A stretch of 64,000 nt of DNA, from the NCBI GenBank assembly GCA_037127315.1, contig JBBBDQ010000913.1, positions 5,080,001-5,144,000 on the forward strand, read 5' to 3'. Made by a program: the position numbers and the translations under genes. Within the stretch, counting starts at the first letter, position 1, and the number at the start of each line of letters is the position of its first letter. The notes below the pieces were generated by a model, which was given only the letters and a program-made list of their open reading frames with translations, searched no databases and was not told where the DNA came from. The stretch is from Ascarosepion bandense (lineage: Eukaryota > Mollusca > Cephalopoda > Sepiida > Sepiidae). Below are positions 22,050-33,869 of this stretch, in pieces.

Positions 22050-22350
22050 TAACAGAGGACCGAAAATATGACACCGAAATCTGAAGGTGCATTGCAATAG
22101 CAAAATGATGCATTCCATCAACTAAACCAAGTATTAATAGGCAGAAAGATTCCATTATAAACAAAGAAAAGAGTGCTGAACTGCTTCTAGAGAAAAAAAA
22201 TTTTTTTTTTTAATATTTTAAGAGAGGACCGAAAATGTGACACTGAAATCTGAAGGTGCATTGCAATAGCAAAATGATACATTCCATCAACTAAACCAAG
22301 TATTAATAGGCAGAAAGATTCCATTATAAACAAAGAAAATTCTGAACTGC
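22050..22350 (+). repeat. Degenerate LINE piece duplicated in tandem
   Basis: A roughly 120-bp block (AGAGGACCGAAAATATGAC...CAGAAAGATTCCATTATAAA) occurs at 22053 and again at 22222. It aligns loosely with the 5' part of the RTE-like LINE tail (GACACAGAGATCCGAAGG at 25914). Confidence 0.6.
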
Positions 22351-23074
22351 TGTTAAAAGAACATTTGGATAAAAGACTTCAAAGAACTCTTGGATGTAGT
22401 CAGATGACCTTACAAGTGGAAGTCTTTCATCCAGATATTCATATTTATTGGTTGATACCAAAATTAAGTGAGTTGGCTGGCTAAGTCAGTTGTTGCAGAA
22501 ATCTGCTTCAGTGCGGTCTTTTTATTACCCTTTTCTGACCTGACATGTAAACTATGCCTCAAAAACCCAGCAAGTTCTGACTGAAGTTACTGCAAAATAT
22601 TTTTTCATTTTGTAAAAAATGTTATAAAGTTTAATGTACCTAGTTTTAAGTATACATATTGAATAATTCTTTACCACAAAATTTGTAACAATTTTTAGAT
22701 AAGTAAAAAATATTTTTAAAATCATATTACTCTTTGTATTGCTAATTAATGGAGGACATGTGGAAACTTAAATAAAATTTCAATAAAACCTTGAAAAATA
22801 TAGATTTACTGCTTTCTAATCCTTTTTACAAATTATTTCTATTGCAAATACAAATAAAGTTATAAATTTTTTAACGTGCACACAAACTTTTTGGATTTTA
22901 TAGCAAAAAAACTGGAGCACCAGAAATGGCACCAGACAGATAGTAAGTTGAAATGAGAGAATTCAGATATCTACTTTACATTCCTAATGGACTAAAGGTT
23001 TTAAGAGGGCTAACTGTTCCACTTGTAAATAACATTTGTAAATATTGCTCTTGATATTTGTATAGTGATCAGAT

Positions 23075-23570
23075 GTCAGGTCCACAGAATTAGAGGTCAT
23101 GGGCATGACGGTAAACTGCAGCAAGGCCTCTGATTGGAAGGTTGTGAGGAGCATGGAACCATCTCTTAATTGCTGTTATTCTCAAACCTACCCTGACCCT
23201 GGTAGCACCTGTTAGGGTCCCAGCTATGGGCAAATATTTACATAAAAATAGACTTCTATAGAAAAATATACATTTTTGAAAGAAAAATATTACCAACAAT
23301 ACATTTTTGAAGAAAAAAATTATTACCATAACACATTTTTGAAGGAAAAAAATATTCTCAGCAAAACATTTCCGAATACAAAACTAGAAGGCATTTTCAG
23401 TTTTTGAAATAAAAAATGAATAAAAATAAAAAATTTTCATTAAAATCTGACTAAATCAACCTTCTCACTATAACTGAACACAAAAAAAAGTACATTAAAA
23501 CCCCATCTTTTTGGCATTAAATAACCCATAGAGGTTGATATGCCGTTAAACAAAACTCAAACTTGTCCAC
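23075..23570 (-). repeat. Interspersed repeat R2, reverse copy
   Basis: Reverse of the R2 order: CTGCAGCAAGGCCTC, GGTAGCACCTGTTAGGGTCC, several ACATTTTTGAA motifs, then CATAGAGGTTGATATGCCG. Confidence 0.75.
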
Positions 23571-23779
23571 AGAATTGGAAGACAGAAAGACAAAAAAAAA
23601 AAAATGAAATGGATGAAAACAAGAGAAAGACGTTTACAGACATATTTGTCTGTCTTATATTTTATGGCTCTTTTAACTCTTTGATATTTTGAAGTGAATG
23701 AAGCTCTATTTAATATTTATCTTTTTTTATTTCGGTGTATGATGCAAAAAACTAAATTAATAAAAATAATAATAATAAC

Positions 23780-25230
23780 AAAATGAAAGAAATAGTGCGT
23801 AAAGAGTACAATAGAATACTGCGAATGATATTAAAAACTGAATTGAATTCTCAGAACAGAATTATGGCCATTAATAGCCTTGCAATCCCAGTTGTCCAAT
23901 ATAGTTTCAACATCTTAAACTGGACTCTAAACGACATCAGGTGAATGGATTCTAAAATAAGAAAGCTTCTTTCTAAGCATAAGGCTGATGTAGACTGTCT
24001 ATACATACCCCGTAAAGAAGGTGGAAGAGGTCTTATTCAGCTAGAATTGTCATGCAAGATAACAACTATTGGCTTACTAACATACATAGAAACAACAAAG
24101 GACTGGATGATACAATTAGTCAATCAACATGAAAACAGAAAGAAAAAATATTCAATAATAAAAGAATGCAGTCAATACAAACAAGATTTACAGTTAGTAG
24201 ATTCTGTAGAAAAGCAAAACAGAAGCCTAGAACCAACTACTGTGGCAAAAAATATGAAAATGAAAGCCAAAGATAAAGCTCTTGAACAGATGAAACAACA
24301 TTGGCAAAACAAACCTCTGCATGGCCATAATCCAGAACGTGCCAATAAATCCAATGTTGATAAAGTTAATACTCATTGATGGTTATGTGCATCTGGATTA
24401 AAGTCTGAGACTGAAGGCTTTATTCTTGCAGCGCAAGACCAAAGTCTTTTCACTAGAAACTTTCAGGCAAATATTATACATATTAATATGGATCCAAAAT
24501 GCAGGTTTTGTGATAAACACCAAGAAACAATAGACCATCTAATATCAGGCTGTTCTGTACTTACCCCAAATGAATATAAAAATCACCATGATAGAGTGGG
24601 GCAATATGTATATTGGATAATATGCAAACACTATGGAAAATCTGTAAACAAACACTGGTATGAACATCACCCAGCACCGGTTACAGAAATAGAAGATGTC
24701 ACCATTCTATAGAATTACACCATCTACACAGACAGAAAAATTGAAGCAAATAGGCCGGACATTATTGTTAAAAACCAGAAAGAAAAAACTTGTATATTAA
24801 TTGATATGGCTTGTCCAGCAGATTGTAACATAGCAACCAAAGAATTTGAAAAACTGTCAAAATATAAAGACCTGGAAATTGAAATAGAAAAAATGTGGAA
24901 ATTGAAAACAAGAGTTGTGCCAGTGATAGTAGGTGCACTTGGAATGATAAAAAAATGGAACAAAACAACACATTGAAAGAATCCCTGGAAATCCCAGCTT
25001 AAGAGATATACAAAAAATTGTCTTATTAGTACAGCCCACACACTAAGGAAAACTTTATCTATGTAACGCTAGGGATGATGGGGAAGATAGAAAAAACATG
25101 AAATGGAGCCATAACAACACGCCATGACCTGCCTTAGGTCTTCCCGCAGACTTGGTTGGTAGTGCGACCATAGCAGAAATCAAAATATGATGAAAAATGA
25201 CATAATAAAAATAATAATCCTATTGTAATT
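23780..25230 (+). pseudogene. RLE-type (R2/R4-like) LINE, C-terminal remnant
   Basis: A 5'-truncated retrotransposon ORF with a few stops and frameshifts. The pieces in order are: a post-RT region (23785-24379) with YIPRKEGGRGLIQLELSC; a Cys/His knuckle CRFCDKHQETIDHLISGC (24500-24555); and a restriction-like endonuclease motif NRPDIIVKN...CILIDMACPADCNI...EFEKLSKYKDLE (24745-24880), in which PD and the later D fit a PD-(D/E)XK site. It ends with a VPVIVGALGMIKK-like tail. The 3' UTR ends in an (AAT)n-like run. The RT palm is absent and the copy is inactive. Confidence 0.8.
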
Positions 25231-25384
25231 GTGTATGTCTCTCCCTTTGTTAGCACACCATTTCTCCTTGCCAAGATCTCATAAATAATGGACCATTCTG
25301 TGTTTTGATATCCTCATTGAAAACTGACTAGCTTTAGAGTTTTGCTTGAGGAACAATTATATATACTTGCTTTCCTGAAGGCTA

Positions 25385-25665
25385 CAACCTCCAAGAATTT
25401 ACATGCAGAGTTAATTCCCATCTCTTACCCACTTAACTCCAGCCCTTTCCACATTACCCCACGTATCTTGTTTTTTTCCTTTATCTCTTTGTAACTGTCT
25501 TCACTCCTGTGTTCACATCCTTCTCTTGTCCTTTCCCTTTTTTCTCCTGTAGCTGTTTTTTTCTTCACTCTCCCCATGTCTAAAACTTTAACTCTCTTAT
25601 GTAGCCCCCTGCACATCAGTGGCAGTACCGCCTTGCTTGGGGTGGAATGATTAAAAAAAAAGATA
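25385..25665 (+). mobile_element. Jockey-like LINE 3' end
   Basis: Runs from GGCTACAACCTCCAAGAATT to TGTAGCCCCCTGCACATCAG, CTTGCTTGGGGTGGAATGAT and poly(A). It is the reference for the tail shared with SINE-4. Confidence 0.8.
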
Positions 25666-25909
25666 AATAAATGTGGAAAGAGAAGAAAAGACATTACTTG
25701 ATTTCAGTGAAAAAAAAAAAAAGAAGGAAAATAAAGGAAAGGAAGATAGAAATGGAGAGAGATAATTAGAATAAGCTGATAAGAACAGATAATACACTTT
25801 GATCTCAGCAAAAAGATCAGAAAGTGATCATATTTACTCAGCCCCACACCCTCCCTCACTGGGGTGTGATTTGACACAAGGTTGTCTTTTTTTATATAAG
25901 GAATGCAAG

Positions 25910-26448
25910 TGTGACACAGAGATCCGAAGGCGAATTGGCATGGCAAAGGATGCGTTCCAGAAGCTGAGTAAAGTACTAACACACAGGAAAATTTCACTAG
26001 AAACAAAGAAAAGAGTGCTGGGTTGCTATGTGATGTCAGTTCTTCAATATGGCAGTGAATGCTGGACAATATCATCGGAAATGAGGACAAGACTCGAAGC
26101 AGTGGAAATGTGGTTCTACAGATGGATGCTGCGAATATCATACAAGCAACGATGAGGTGTTGGAAAGAATGGCAACAAAAAGCAAATTAATACTGAGCAT
26201 CAGGAAGAGACAGCTGAAGTTCCTGGGACATGCAATAAGGAAGGAGAGCTTGGAGAACCTGATACTGACTGGCCAGATAGAAGGAAAAAGAGACAGAGGA
26301 AGGCAGCAGATAACATATTTGCAGGTGGATGATGGAACGGGGGTTGTAAGGTGTAACAGGAGCAAACATACTAAGAGCCACAAGTGATAGGGAGACATGG
26401 AGAACCATGATCGCCTATGTCCTGAATAGACAGGGCACTTTGAAGAAG
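25910..26448 (+). mobile_element. RTE-like LINE 3' end with 12-bp TSD
   Basis: The longest tail copy. Peptides EIRRRIGMAKDAFQKLSK, LGCYVMSVLQYGSECWTIS and KRQLKFLGHAIRKESLENL appear, with a frameshift at about 26145. Exact duplication AAGGAATGCAAG lies at 25898-25909 and 26449-26460. It is 5'-truncated and inactive. Confidence 0.85.
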
Positions 26449-26729
26449 AAGGAATGCAAGCACGGTAAGCTATTACCCAGCCCTTGCATACACGATGACT
26501 GGGTACTAAATATGTCTCAGCTAAAAGGCCAAGAAGCAATAGTGATGGCAACAGTATCAAATGACAATATCAAACACACAGTATCAAATAACAAAAGCCA
26601 AGTAAATCAATAGCCACAGAAATTGAATTATCATAAATTAAATAAAATAACAGAATCTTCTGAATTTTTTAAAAATTATTATTAAGAGAAATGTTTGTAA
26701 GAGAGGGATTTGTCTAGAAAGAAATAAGG

Positions 26730-27960
26730 CAAAATAAAAATTATTGCCCTATCAGCCTCCTACTGATTTTTGTCAAAGTGTTCGAGGCTATTATCAATGC
26801 TGAAGTGGTTCAACATCTCACAGCCTATCCTTTGACAAGCAGTATGGCTTCCACTTAATCAGGTCTACTGCTGATATGCTCACAACCATCACCAAGTACA
26901 TATACAGTGCAACCCTTATATAAGAGTTGTCGGGACCGGATAAAGTTATCTTATATCCAAGTTTCTCTTATATCCGGGCTTGGTCTATTTTATATACATT
27001 ACCACAGGCTCTAATTTGGGACCAGATAAAATCTCTCTTATATCCAGGTTATACCAGGCTTTCAATAAGAACAGCAAGGCTCAAACTGTTGCCTTGGATC
27101 TCTCCAAAGCATGCTGGTATGCTGGCCTTTTATGCAAGCTACAGGTCTATGGTATAACTAGATGATTGTTTAACTTAATTGTTTCTATCAAACTGCGTTA
27201 TAAAGGTTGTATTGAACGGGTATGCTTCCAGTTTGTATCATATGAACGCAGATGTCCCTCAAAACTCTATCCTAGGTCTTATGCTTTTTCTGATCTTCAA
27301 CAATCTCTCTGATGCCACCAAATACCAAGCATGGCATCTATGCTGACAACCCCACCATTTACTCCCGCTTCGATAAGAAATCTGCTGAAACTGACAAAGC
27401 AAACCTCACTGCTGATCTTGAAAAGGACCTTTGATCAATGGTGGACTGGAGTACGAAATGGCTCATAAACTTGAATGCTTCCAAAACAAAGCCACTATCC
27501 TTCACTACTACAGACAAACTCTCCTACTTAGCTCCCTGGTGCCCTCTCTACACACAAATTTACTTAAGCTACTAGACTGGCAACTAGATTTCACCATTTT
27601 ACAGTGTAAACAATCAAATGTATCCACCATTTCTACTCTATCAGCTTCTTTTCTCGCACTTCCCACCATTGGAACTCCCTCCCTGTATTCTTGCTTCCCT
27701 GATAGCTACAATCTGAAAAGGTTTAAAAGCAATGTCTTTTATCTCCTTGACTCCCATCCTTTCCCCAACACCCACTATTTCTTGTTTGTCTCCTTTTCTA
27801 CTCTACTCTCAAATAGCTCCCTTCACACCAATGTTCCCATCCTTAACCATTCTCTGACACCCCCTGAGACTTGTTTCTCTTTCTCTTCACTCCCCTATGT
27901 GCACCAGTGGCATACCACTTTGCTTGGGATGAAAGAATTATCAAAAGATAAAAAAGTGTT
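26730..27960 (+). pseudogene. Jockey-like LINE reverse transcriptase remnant
   Basis: Fragments of a reverse transcriptase in order: CPISLLLIFVKVFEAIIN (26745), the RSTADMLT region, VALDLSKACWYAGLLCKLQV (27090; here the usual aspartate-containing LDxSKAFD block is degraded), and a damaged YADD region near 27340 (reads like CMLTTPPF in the broken frame). After this come the PDSYNLKRFKSNV tail (27700) and the CACCAGTGGCATACCAC 3' end. An unrelated segment with repeated CTTATATCC (26927-27050) interrupts it. It has many frameshifts and is inactive. Confidence 0.75.
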
Positions 27961-28175
27961 TGCCTTCTGCCAATACCTCATAAATAAAGGACTATTCAGT
28001 TTTGATCATGTGGAAAAGACACTATTTGGTTTCAGTGAAAAAATGAAAGAAAGAAAGAATGAATGGAAGATAGAAGTGTTTTAAAACTGTTTCAGTTTAA
28101 TGAAAACAGTCAATTACAATTTTTTTTACATTTGTACCTCCTTGCTTCTTAAATAACAATCAGCATTCGTAATTG

Positions 28176-28400
28176 TGTCTACGCCTATATTGTGTTGAAT
28201 GCACCGGTTCCCATCTGATCAGCGAAGTTAAGCAACATCAAGCCTGGGTGACCATTTGGGAATACCAGTTGCTGTAAACGTAAGGACCAAGAATGGTCCA
28301 CCAGTCCTCCAGGTTTGGGGGTTGGGTGCAGAGCTAACAACCCTGCCTAGTAAAAAACAGTTTGTTACGGAAACAGTAACAAAAAGTTACTTCCCTAGGG
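28176..28400 (+). mobile_element. 5S rRNA-derived SINE, copy with internal deletion
   Basis: The head resembles 5S rRNA (GTCTACGCC, GATCAGCGAAGTTAAGCAAC, TTTGGGAATACCAG), but about 16 bp between GCCTGG and GGGTGACC are missing. The body reads GGTCCACCAGTCCTCCAGG and GCTAACAACCCTGCC. A second piece of its 3' end (GTGCCCTCTGCACCATTGGG) is at 28640, so the copy is interrupted by about 230 bp containing (TA)n. Confidence 0.8.
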
Positions 28401-28405
28401 TGAGA

Positions 28406-28445
<40 letters not shown>

Positions 28446-28946
28446 GCGGCCATAATATAAGGAACGGAAACAACAAAGTCATAAATGTGTGTATTACTTA
28501 AAAAGTAATGCATGATTAGGAATGAAATTTTTACCGTATGAAGATTAAGGTATAATGCATAAATATTATACAAAGTTACAAAAATTTACATAATAGTCCT
28601 TTTATTAAATAAAGATTAAATGGAAACAGCAACAAAAAAGTTGTGCCCTCTGCACCATTGGGTGTGATGGATAAATGATGATTCATAATTGTGATTGTCA
28701 TTGCAGTATTTTGCTAAAATTGTTAGGGTTAAATATTTAACAATGCGATAGGGAATTTCTATGAATATTTATTGCTGCAGAACTCACCACAGGTTTATTC
28801 AATCATTAACAATAAAGATTCATCAAAAAATTAAAATAGGATAACAATAAAATTTTCATGGATCTTTCTTATAATAATAAAAATAATCACATTCAAATCA
28901 AATTAACACTATTATCATAAAAAATAAAACAAAGAATTTTACTTAC

Positions 28947-29134
28947 AAGAGGATTAATTTTCTGTTGGATGCCAATGACTGCAGTGCTTGGGGAGGGTGG
29001 AGGAAAATCTGGGGTAGGAGGCTGTGGGTATCCTGTTGGGCTGACGGGATATTCCGTGCTCACCCGACTAGACCGCTTGTGATCAAACTCCAGAGACGGT
29101 GGCTTGGCAATTTTGCTTGTAGTTTGTGGAATAT
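28947..29134 (-). CDS. Exon 5 of the proline-rich gene
   Basis: A 188-nt exon that begins by completing GAT (Asp) from exon 4, after acceptor TTTTTTTACAG, and ends CCTCTT|GTAAGT in phase 0. It encodes DIPQTTSKIAKPPSLEFDHK, then RSSRVSTEYPVSPTGYPQPP and TPDFPPPSPSTAVIG, ending IQQKINPL. DFPPPSP resembles but does not complete the EVH1 ligand core (FPPPP). YPVSP and YPQPP give possible Tyr-phosphorylation or WW-domain contexts. The intron separating it from exon 4 is 10.4 kb and full of repeats. The donor lacks the usual G at the last exon base but is otherwise consensus. Confidence 0.85.
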
Positions 29135-29239
29135 CTGTAAAAAAAATCAAAGTAATGATTAGGTAGCTGAAGAGATTGACAAGAAAGGACTACAAATAAA
29201 CTGCAAGAAAACCGAATGCATGGTCATCAGTAAAAAGGG

Positions 29240-29563
29240 CAGCTCAATATGATGATGAGGTTTGGAAATGATGGAAACAAAAAACAAATTAATACTGAGC
29301 ATCAGGAAGAGACAGCTGAAGTTCCTGGGACATGCAATGAGGAAGGAGGGCTTGGAGAACCTGATACTAACAGGCTAGATAGAGGGAAAAAGAGACAGGG
29401 GAAAACAGTGGATAACATATTTGAAGGACCTGATTAGGCAGATGACGGAATGAGGGTTGCATGGTGTAACAGGAGAAGGCATGCTAAGAGCCACCAGAGA
29501 TAGGGAGACATGGAAAGCCATGATCGCCTACATCCTGAAGGGACAGGGCACATAGAAGAATGA
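29240..29563 (+). mobile_element. RTE-like LINE 3' fragment
   Basis: GATGAGGTTTGGAAATGATGG to CCTGAAGGGACAGGGCACAT. Frameshifts break the tail peptide (KRQLKFLGHAMRKEGLENL is readable in pieces). It lies just upstream, in genomic order, of exon 5's acceptor. Confidence 0.8.
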
Positions 29564-29689
29564 TAACAGTGCCTCTAAAAAGTTTACAAACACCCAAAAT
29601 TAATAATTTAATCAAAACCTGTAGACTCCCTGGGAGCCACAGCCTTACTACATTAGGTGATGCTGATGTGGTTCCTGTATTTTTTTTTA

Positions 29690-29800
29690 ATCATTTCACC
29701 CCAAACAATGTGATAAAGCCACTAAGATGCAACAAGATACTGAGAGTGAAACAAAATAAGCAAACATTATGGATTGACTGGTTATTTTCATTTCTTCTTT
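29690..29800 (-). mobile_element. Jockey-like LINE tail fragment, reverse
   Basis: TTTAATCATTTCACCCCAAA and AAGCCACTAAGATGCAAC match the degenerate tail type also at 34445. Confidence 0.55.
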
Positions 29801-29807
29801 TATGTGT

Positions 29808-30185
29808 CATATCCTTGCAGGACGTAGGCGATCATGGCCCTCCACATCTTCCTGCCCCTTTGTAGTTCTTAATAAATTTTGTCTTATTATTTCTCCAAAA
29901 CTTTGCTCTGCCATCCATTTGCTTAATCCCATCAAGTATGTCACACATTGTCCCCCCACCCGTCTCTTTTTCCTTCTATCTGCTTTGTGAGTATTAGGTT
30001 CTCCAAGCCCTCCTTCCTTTTTACATGTCTCAGGAACTTTAACTGTCTCTTCATGATTGCAAGTATATGTTTCTTTTTTGTTTTCATTTTCTCCAAAACC
30101 TTGTTGTTGCTTACATGTTTGGTCCATAAAACTATTGGTGGGTTGATTTTTTTTTCAGTAGTATAACCCCCTCCATGGTTCACTC
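29808..30185 (-). mobile_element. RTE-like LINE 3' fragment, reverse
   Basis: On the minus strand it encodes pieces such as KRQLKFLRHVKRKEGLENLI and an LSKWMAEQSF-like stretch. It has numerous changes and no intact frame. Confidence 0.75.
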
Positions 30186-30479
30186 AACTCCTTTTATGTT
30201 TAAGAAACTGTTGTGGCAAAATCTTCATTGCCAAACTGTTATGGCCTGTTTGGGCCAGGAAGAAAGACAGAAACAAGAAGGCAAGTTCAAACAGTGTATT
30301 AGAATAACGGAACATATATACAAAGTAAAGTATTAATAAACAGCAAATAGAAGTGTATGTTCAAACAGTATAGTTATGCTGAGTCATGACTGTCACCTGA
30401 CTGCTTCTCAGCTGTGTCCAGAAAGTCATTCAGGTAGTATTATAATGATGGAGGAAGAGTCCATTCCATGTAGAAGGGC

Positions 30480-31100
30480 ACCATAACAGAAACAGATACA
30501 TTTTTTAAATGCATCATATGGTTTTGTACAGCAGAGTAGTGGAATTGTAATGGAGTAAAAAGGACATTAAAAGAACAGGATTCAGAACGATAGATACCGA
30601 TTGACATTGCATTTAAATATTTGGAGATTGCAGTTAACAGAAAAGAAAGAAGCTGAAAGAAAATTACACAGACGAGAAATTATTAGAATAGAACTACATT
30701 TCAGATTTAATGATTTCAACAGTAAAATGAAGAGACTTAATTGCTAATCAAGTACTACAAATATATGTAGATTAGATGACATCTACCCAATCAATCAACG
30801 ATGTGATCTGTGTCTGGATCCATGGATCCTAGCAGAAAAAAAAATCGATCGATGAAAGGAATCTTTTTCATAATTAATCTGGATTTATATCAATGAATCT
30901 GTAGTGTCAGCAAATGTCATGGCCAATGAAAGGTCTAACTGAAGTAAATGAATGATAACCTACAAAAATTATCTTCTAAAACATTTTTTTTTGTGGAGAT
31001 CAGTCTACTTAATTAGTACTGCCTTTTGTTGGTAATAATTGTTAAAGTATTGTAATAGGTACAAAACTAAGGCTAAAAATAAAGAAAAAAGGTCAGCGTT
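30480..31100. other. Old LINE-derived and unassigned sequence
   Basis: 30540-30740 resembles the reverse Jockey-like tail (AAAGGACATTAAAAGAACAG, CATTGCATTTAAATATTTGG). Nothing was recognised from 30750 to 31100. Confidence 0.4.
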
Positions 31101-31109
31101 TTTTTTTTT

Positions 31110-31395
31110 AATCATTTCACCCCAAGCAAGGCATTCCACTGCCACTATTGTGCATGGGGCTACATAGAAGAAGGTAAAGAGAAGGAGTGGTTAGACATAG
31201 GGAATGTCAGGAGGAAGGTGACAGATGAGTAAGGATACCAAGGATGAGGGTTGGGCAGATGGGAAGAGTGTTTGATAGAATGGGAGCAGGTTAGTGTGTT
31301 AGGAGGTGCCTATTGACCTTACATTTAAACTCCTGGAGATTGTAGCCGTCAAGGAAGCAATCGTGTGGAAGAGAATTCGCCGTCATTGTTAAAGG
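31110..31395 (-). mobile_element. Jockey-like LINE 3' tail, reverse
   Basis: Poly(T), then CACCCCAAGCAAGGCATTCC, CATGGGGCTACATAGAAG and TTAAACTCCTGGAGATTGTA. The copy is well preserved. Confidence 0.8.
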
Positions 31396-31540
31396 GATCG
31401 CTTCACTGGGAAATATCAGTTTTAAAAAGCTTTGGTTTGATTAACTTGTCATCTCATTTAACGACATCGTTTTCATTTTCATAAACCAGGGATCATCTGT
31501 AACTATAATGATATAACATCTATCTATCTATCTATCTATC

Positions 31541-31828
31541 ATGTCGTGAGTAAGAATAAATAGCTCAACAACAGGAATAGGTTAATTGTTGTATTCCGTG
31601 AAAATAGTATTTACAAAGGTTATTAGTATCCAATACAAGAATAAGGGTTAATCGTCTCAACCGTCGTAAGACGTAGTATGAGCAATGGGTACTTCCGGGT
31701 TGTCACCGGAAGTCTACGACTGACTTGTTGATCAGCTGCTCGGCACACTCTCCTACGTAGATGCCACCATTACTTTACATAGTAATGGAATAGTCCATTA
31801 TAGCCGAATAGGCGCGGGCGTCCCAACA
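31541..31828 (+). mobile_element. Solo LTR, family A, copy 1
   Basis: From ATGTCGTGAGTAAGAAT to GGGCGTCCCAACA. Target duplication CTATC (31536-31540 and 31829-31833) lies at the edge of a (CTAT)n tract. The first four bases (TGTT) present in the other copies are absent. It contains the dyad ACTTCCGG...CCGGAAGT. Confidence 0.8.
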
Positions 31829-32161
31829 CTATCTAGATTTTCACATATGATCTAATTTTTTTTATATCTGTATCTATATTTGTTAGTCACTGTTCAGCTT
31901 TTTTATTAAAAAATATTTAAAATTGTATCCAGGTTGATAATCACTAATAGTTTGGTTAATTTTCAAAGATCCTATGAAAACATCGTTAGATGTTATGACT
32001 TTATTAATGTATGTTTTTAGATTTTCGGTAGTGTTCCTATTTATTCTTGTGAAAATGAGATGCCAGGCTTATTTTCAATTTTACATAATTCATAAGAAAT
32101 TTATTCATCGCACATTTTATATAAACATGCACACATCTCTCTCACTACATATATATATATA

Positions 32162-32327
32162 GGAAAAACTACTAAAAAGTTTTAAGTTTAAAAATATATT
32201 TTTTTGACAGTAAACATTTGTTTCTGATGAAGGACTGAGGACGGTCTGAAATATAAATACAATAGAAATAAACAAATACTGTCAAAAAAATACATTTTTA
32301 AACTTACAACTTTTTAGTAGTTTTTCC
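32162..32327. mobile_element. 166-bp foldback element
   Basis: Arms GGAAAAACTACTAAAAAGTT and the reverse complement at the right end, with TA on both sides. The loop contains CTGATGAAGGACTGAGGACG, GTCTGAAATATA, the same core as in the 3489 element. It appears to be an internally deleted relative. Confidence 0.8.
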
Positions 32328-32356
32328 TATACATATTAAGACAGTATATGTGGATC

Positions 32357-32405
<49 letters not shown>

Positions 32406-32876
32406 CAACCATGAAGGCTGAGTTGGAATTTCACCATGATGAATTTGTCAGGAAGGTGACTCCTTGATGTTATCAGTCTGGAGGAGGCAATTCCAGCATG
32501 CAGCACCTTTAGATAGGGCCTGAAAACCAAACCATGGTTTGACCCAAACCTGTATGAAATAGGGTAGATGGTACCCTTTTGGAGCTGTTGATGGTTGTGC
32601 TAGCACAAAGTCACAGGTCATTGCGACCAAGGGTTTCAGTGTCCCAGTCTTGTACAAACTGTTGTTCATAATAAATAACATGCTCTCTCTTGGAAATTGT
32701 AACTACGGTTGACTAAGCATAGCTGCGGTATAAACCACAGGTGGCCTTTGTGGGTCTTGAACAAACATAAATGTGCCTGCTTTTCTATGATGAGGATTAG
32801 CTAGCCGTTCTAGTAGATAGGCATCTTTGGATATGGGTGGCCAGTCATACAATATATATATATATATATATATATA

Positions 32877-33079
32877 ACGAAGTTGTGGAACTCGTAGTTT
32901 TTTTTACCTGCTGTTCATGCATTTACTTTTATAAAGAGTGCTCGATACAAATGTAGAGCGTTATATTGTAATATAATATAATATATTACAATGTAATGCT
33001 TACGTTTGTATCGAGCACTCTTTATAAAAGTAAATGCATGAACAGCAGATTGAAAAACCTAAAAGTTCCACAACTTCGT
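32877..33079. mobile_element. 203-bp foldback MITE with TA target
   Basis: Perfect terminal ACGAAGTTGTGGAACT and AGTTCCACAACTTCGT with TA on each side. The inverted arms continue (CATGCATTTACTTTTATAAA, GAGTGCTCGATACAAA) to a short TA-rich centre. The TA duplication suggests a Tc1/mariner-type mobiliser. Confidence 0.85.
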
Positions 33080-33154
33080 TACAATATATAGCTCCCAACC
33101 AGGTAGAGCACTATCCACATTTATTTTTATTCCACAAACATTACAGTGTGTGTG

Positions 33155-33191
<37 letters not shown>

Positions 33192-33261
33192 TTTCCTCCA
33201 AAATGTATACTAACACAATTTTTTTTCTCTGCTAATTTCATTATTTTTATTTATTTCATTT

Positions 33262-33867
33262 TTTTTTTAATCATTTCACCCCAAGCAAGGCATTCCACTG
33301 CCACTATTGTGTAGGGGGTTACTGTTGGGACACCTGCGCCTATTCGGCTATAATGGACTATTCCATTACTATGTAAAGTAATGGTGGCATCTACGTAGGA
33401 GAGTGTGCCGAGCAGCCGATTGACAAGTCAGTTATAGACTTCTGGTGACAACCCAGAAGTACCCATTGCTCATACTACGTCTTACGACGGTTGAGACGAT
33501 TAACCCTTATTCTTGTATTGGATACTAATAACCTTTGTAAATACTATTTTCACGGAATACAATGATTAACCTATTCCTTTTGTTGAGTTATTTATTCTTA
33601 CTCACGACATAACAGTTACATAGGGGAAAGTAATGAGAAAAAGTGGTTAGATATAGGAAATGTCAGAAGGAGAGTGATAGACGGGTAAGGCTACCGAGGA
33701 TGAGGGTTGGGTAGATGGGAAGAGTGTTTGAGAGAATGGATGTGAGTTAGTGTGTTAGGAGGTGTCTATTGACCTTACATTTAACTCCTGGAGATTGTAG
33801 CTATCAGGGAAGCAAGTATGTGGAAGGGAATTCCACAGACAGGAAGTGCAAGAAAAGAAGCTATCTT
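33262..33867 (-). mobile_element. Jockey-like LINE tail split by a solo LTR
   Basis: The LINE tail (33262-33322) resumes at 33615 (GTTACATAGGGGAAAGT) and continues to AAGTGCAAGAAAAGAAGC. The split is precisely the LTR plus its 5-bp duplication. Confidence 0.8.
33323..33614 (-). mobile_element. Solo LTR, family A, copy 2 (complete)
   Basis: A 292-bp LTR in reverse. On its own strand it runs TGTTATGTCGTGAG...CGTCCCAACA. Exact duplication GTTAC lies at 33318-33322 and 33615-33619. It is nested in the LINE tail and is therefore younger than it. Confidence 0.9.
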
Positions 33868-33869
33868 GA

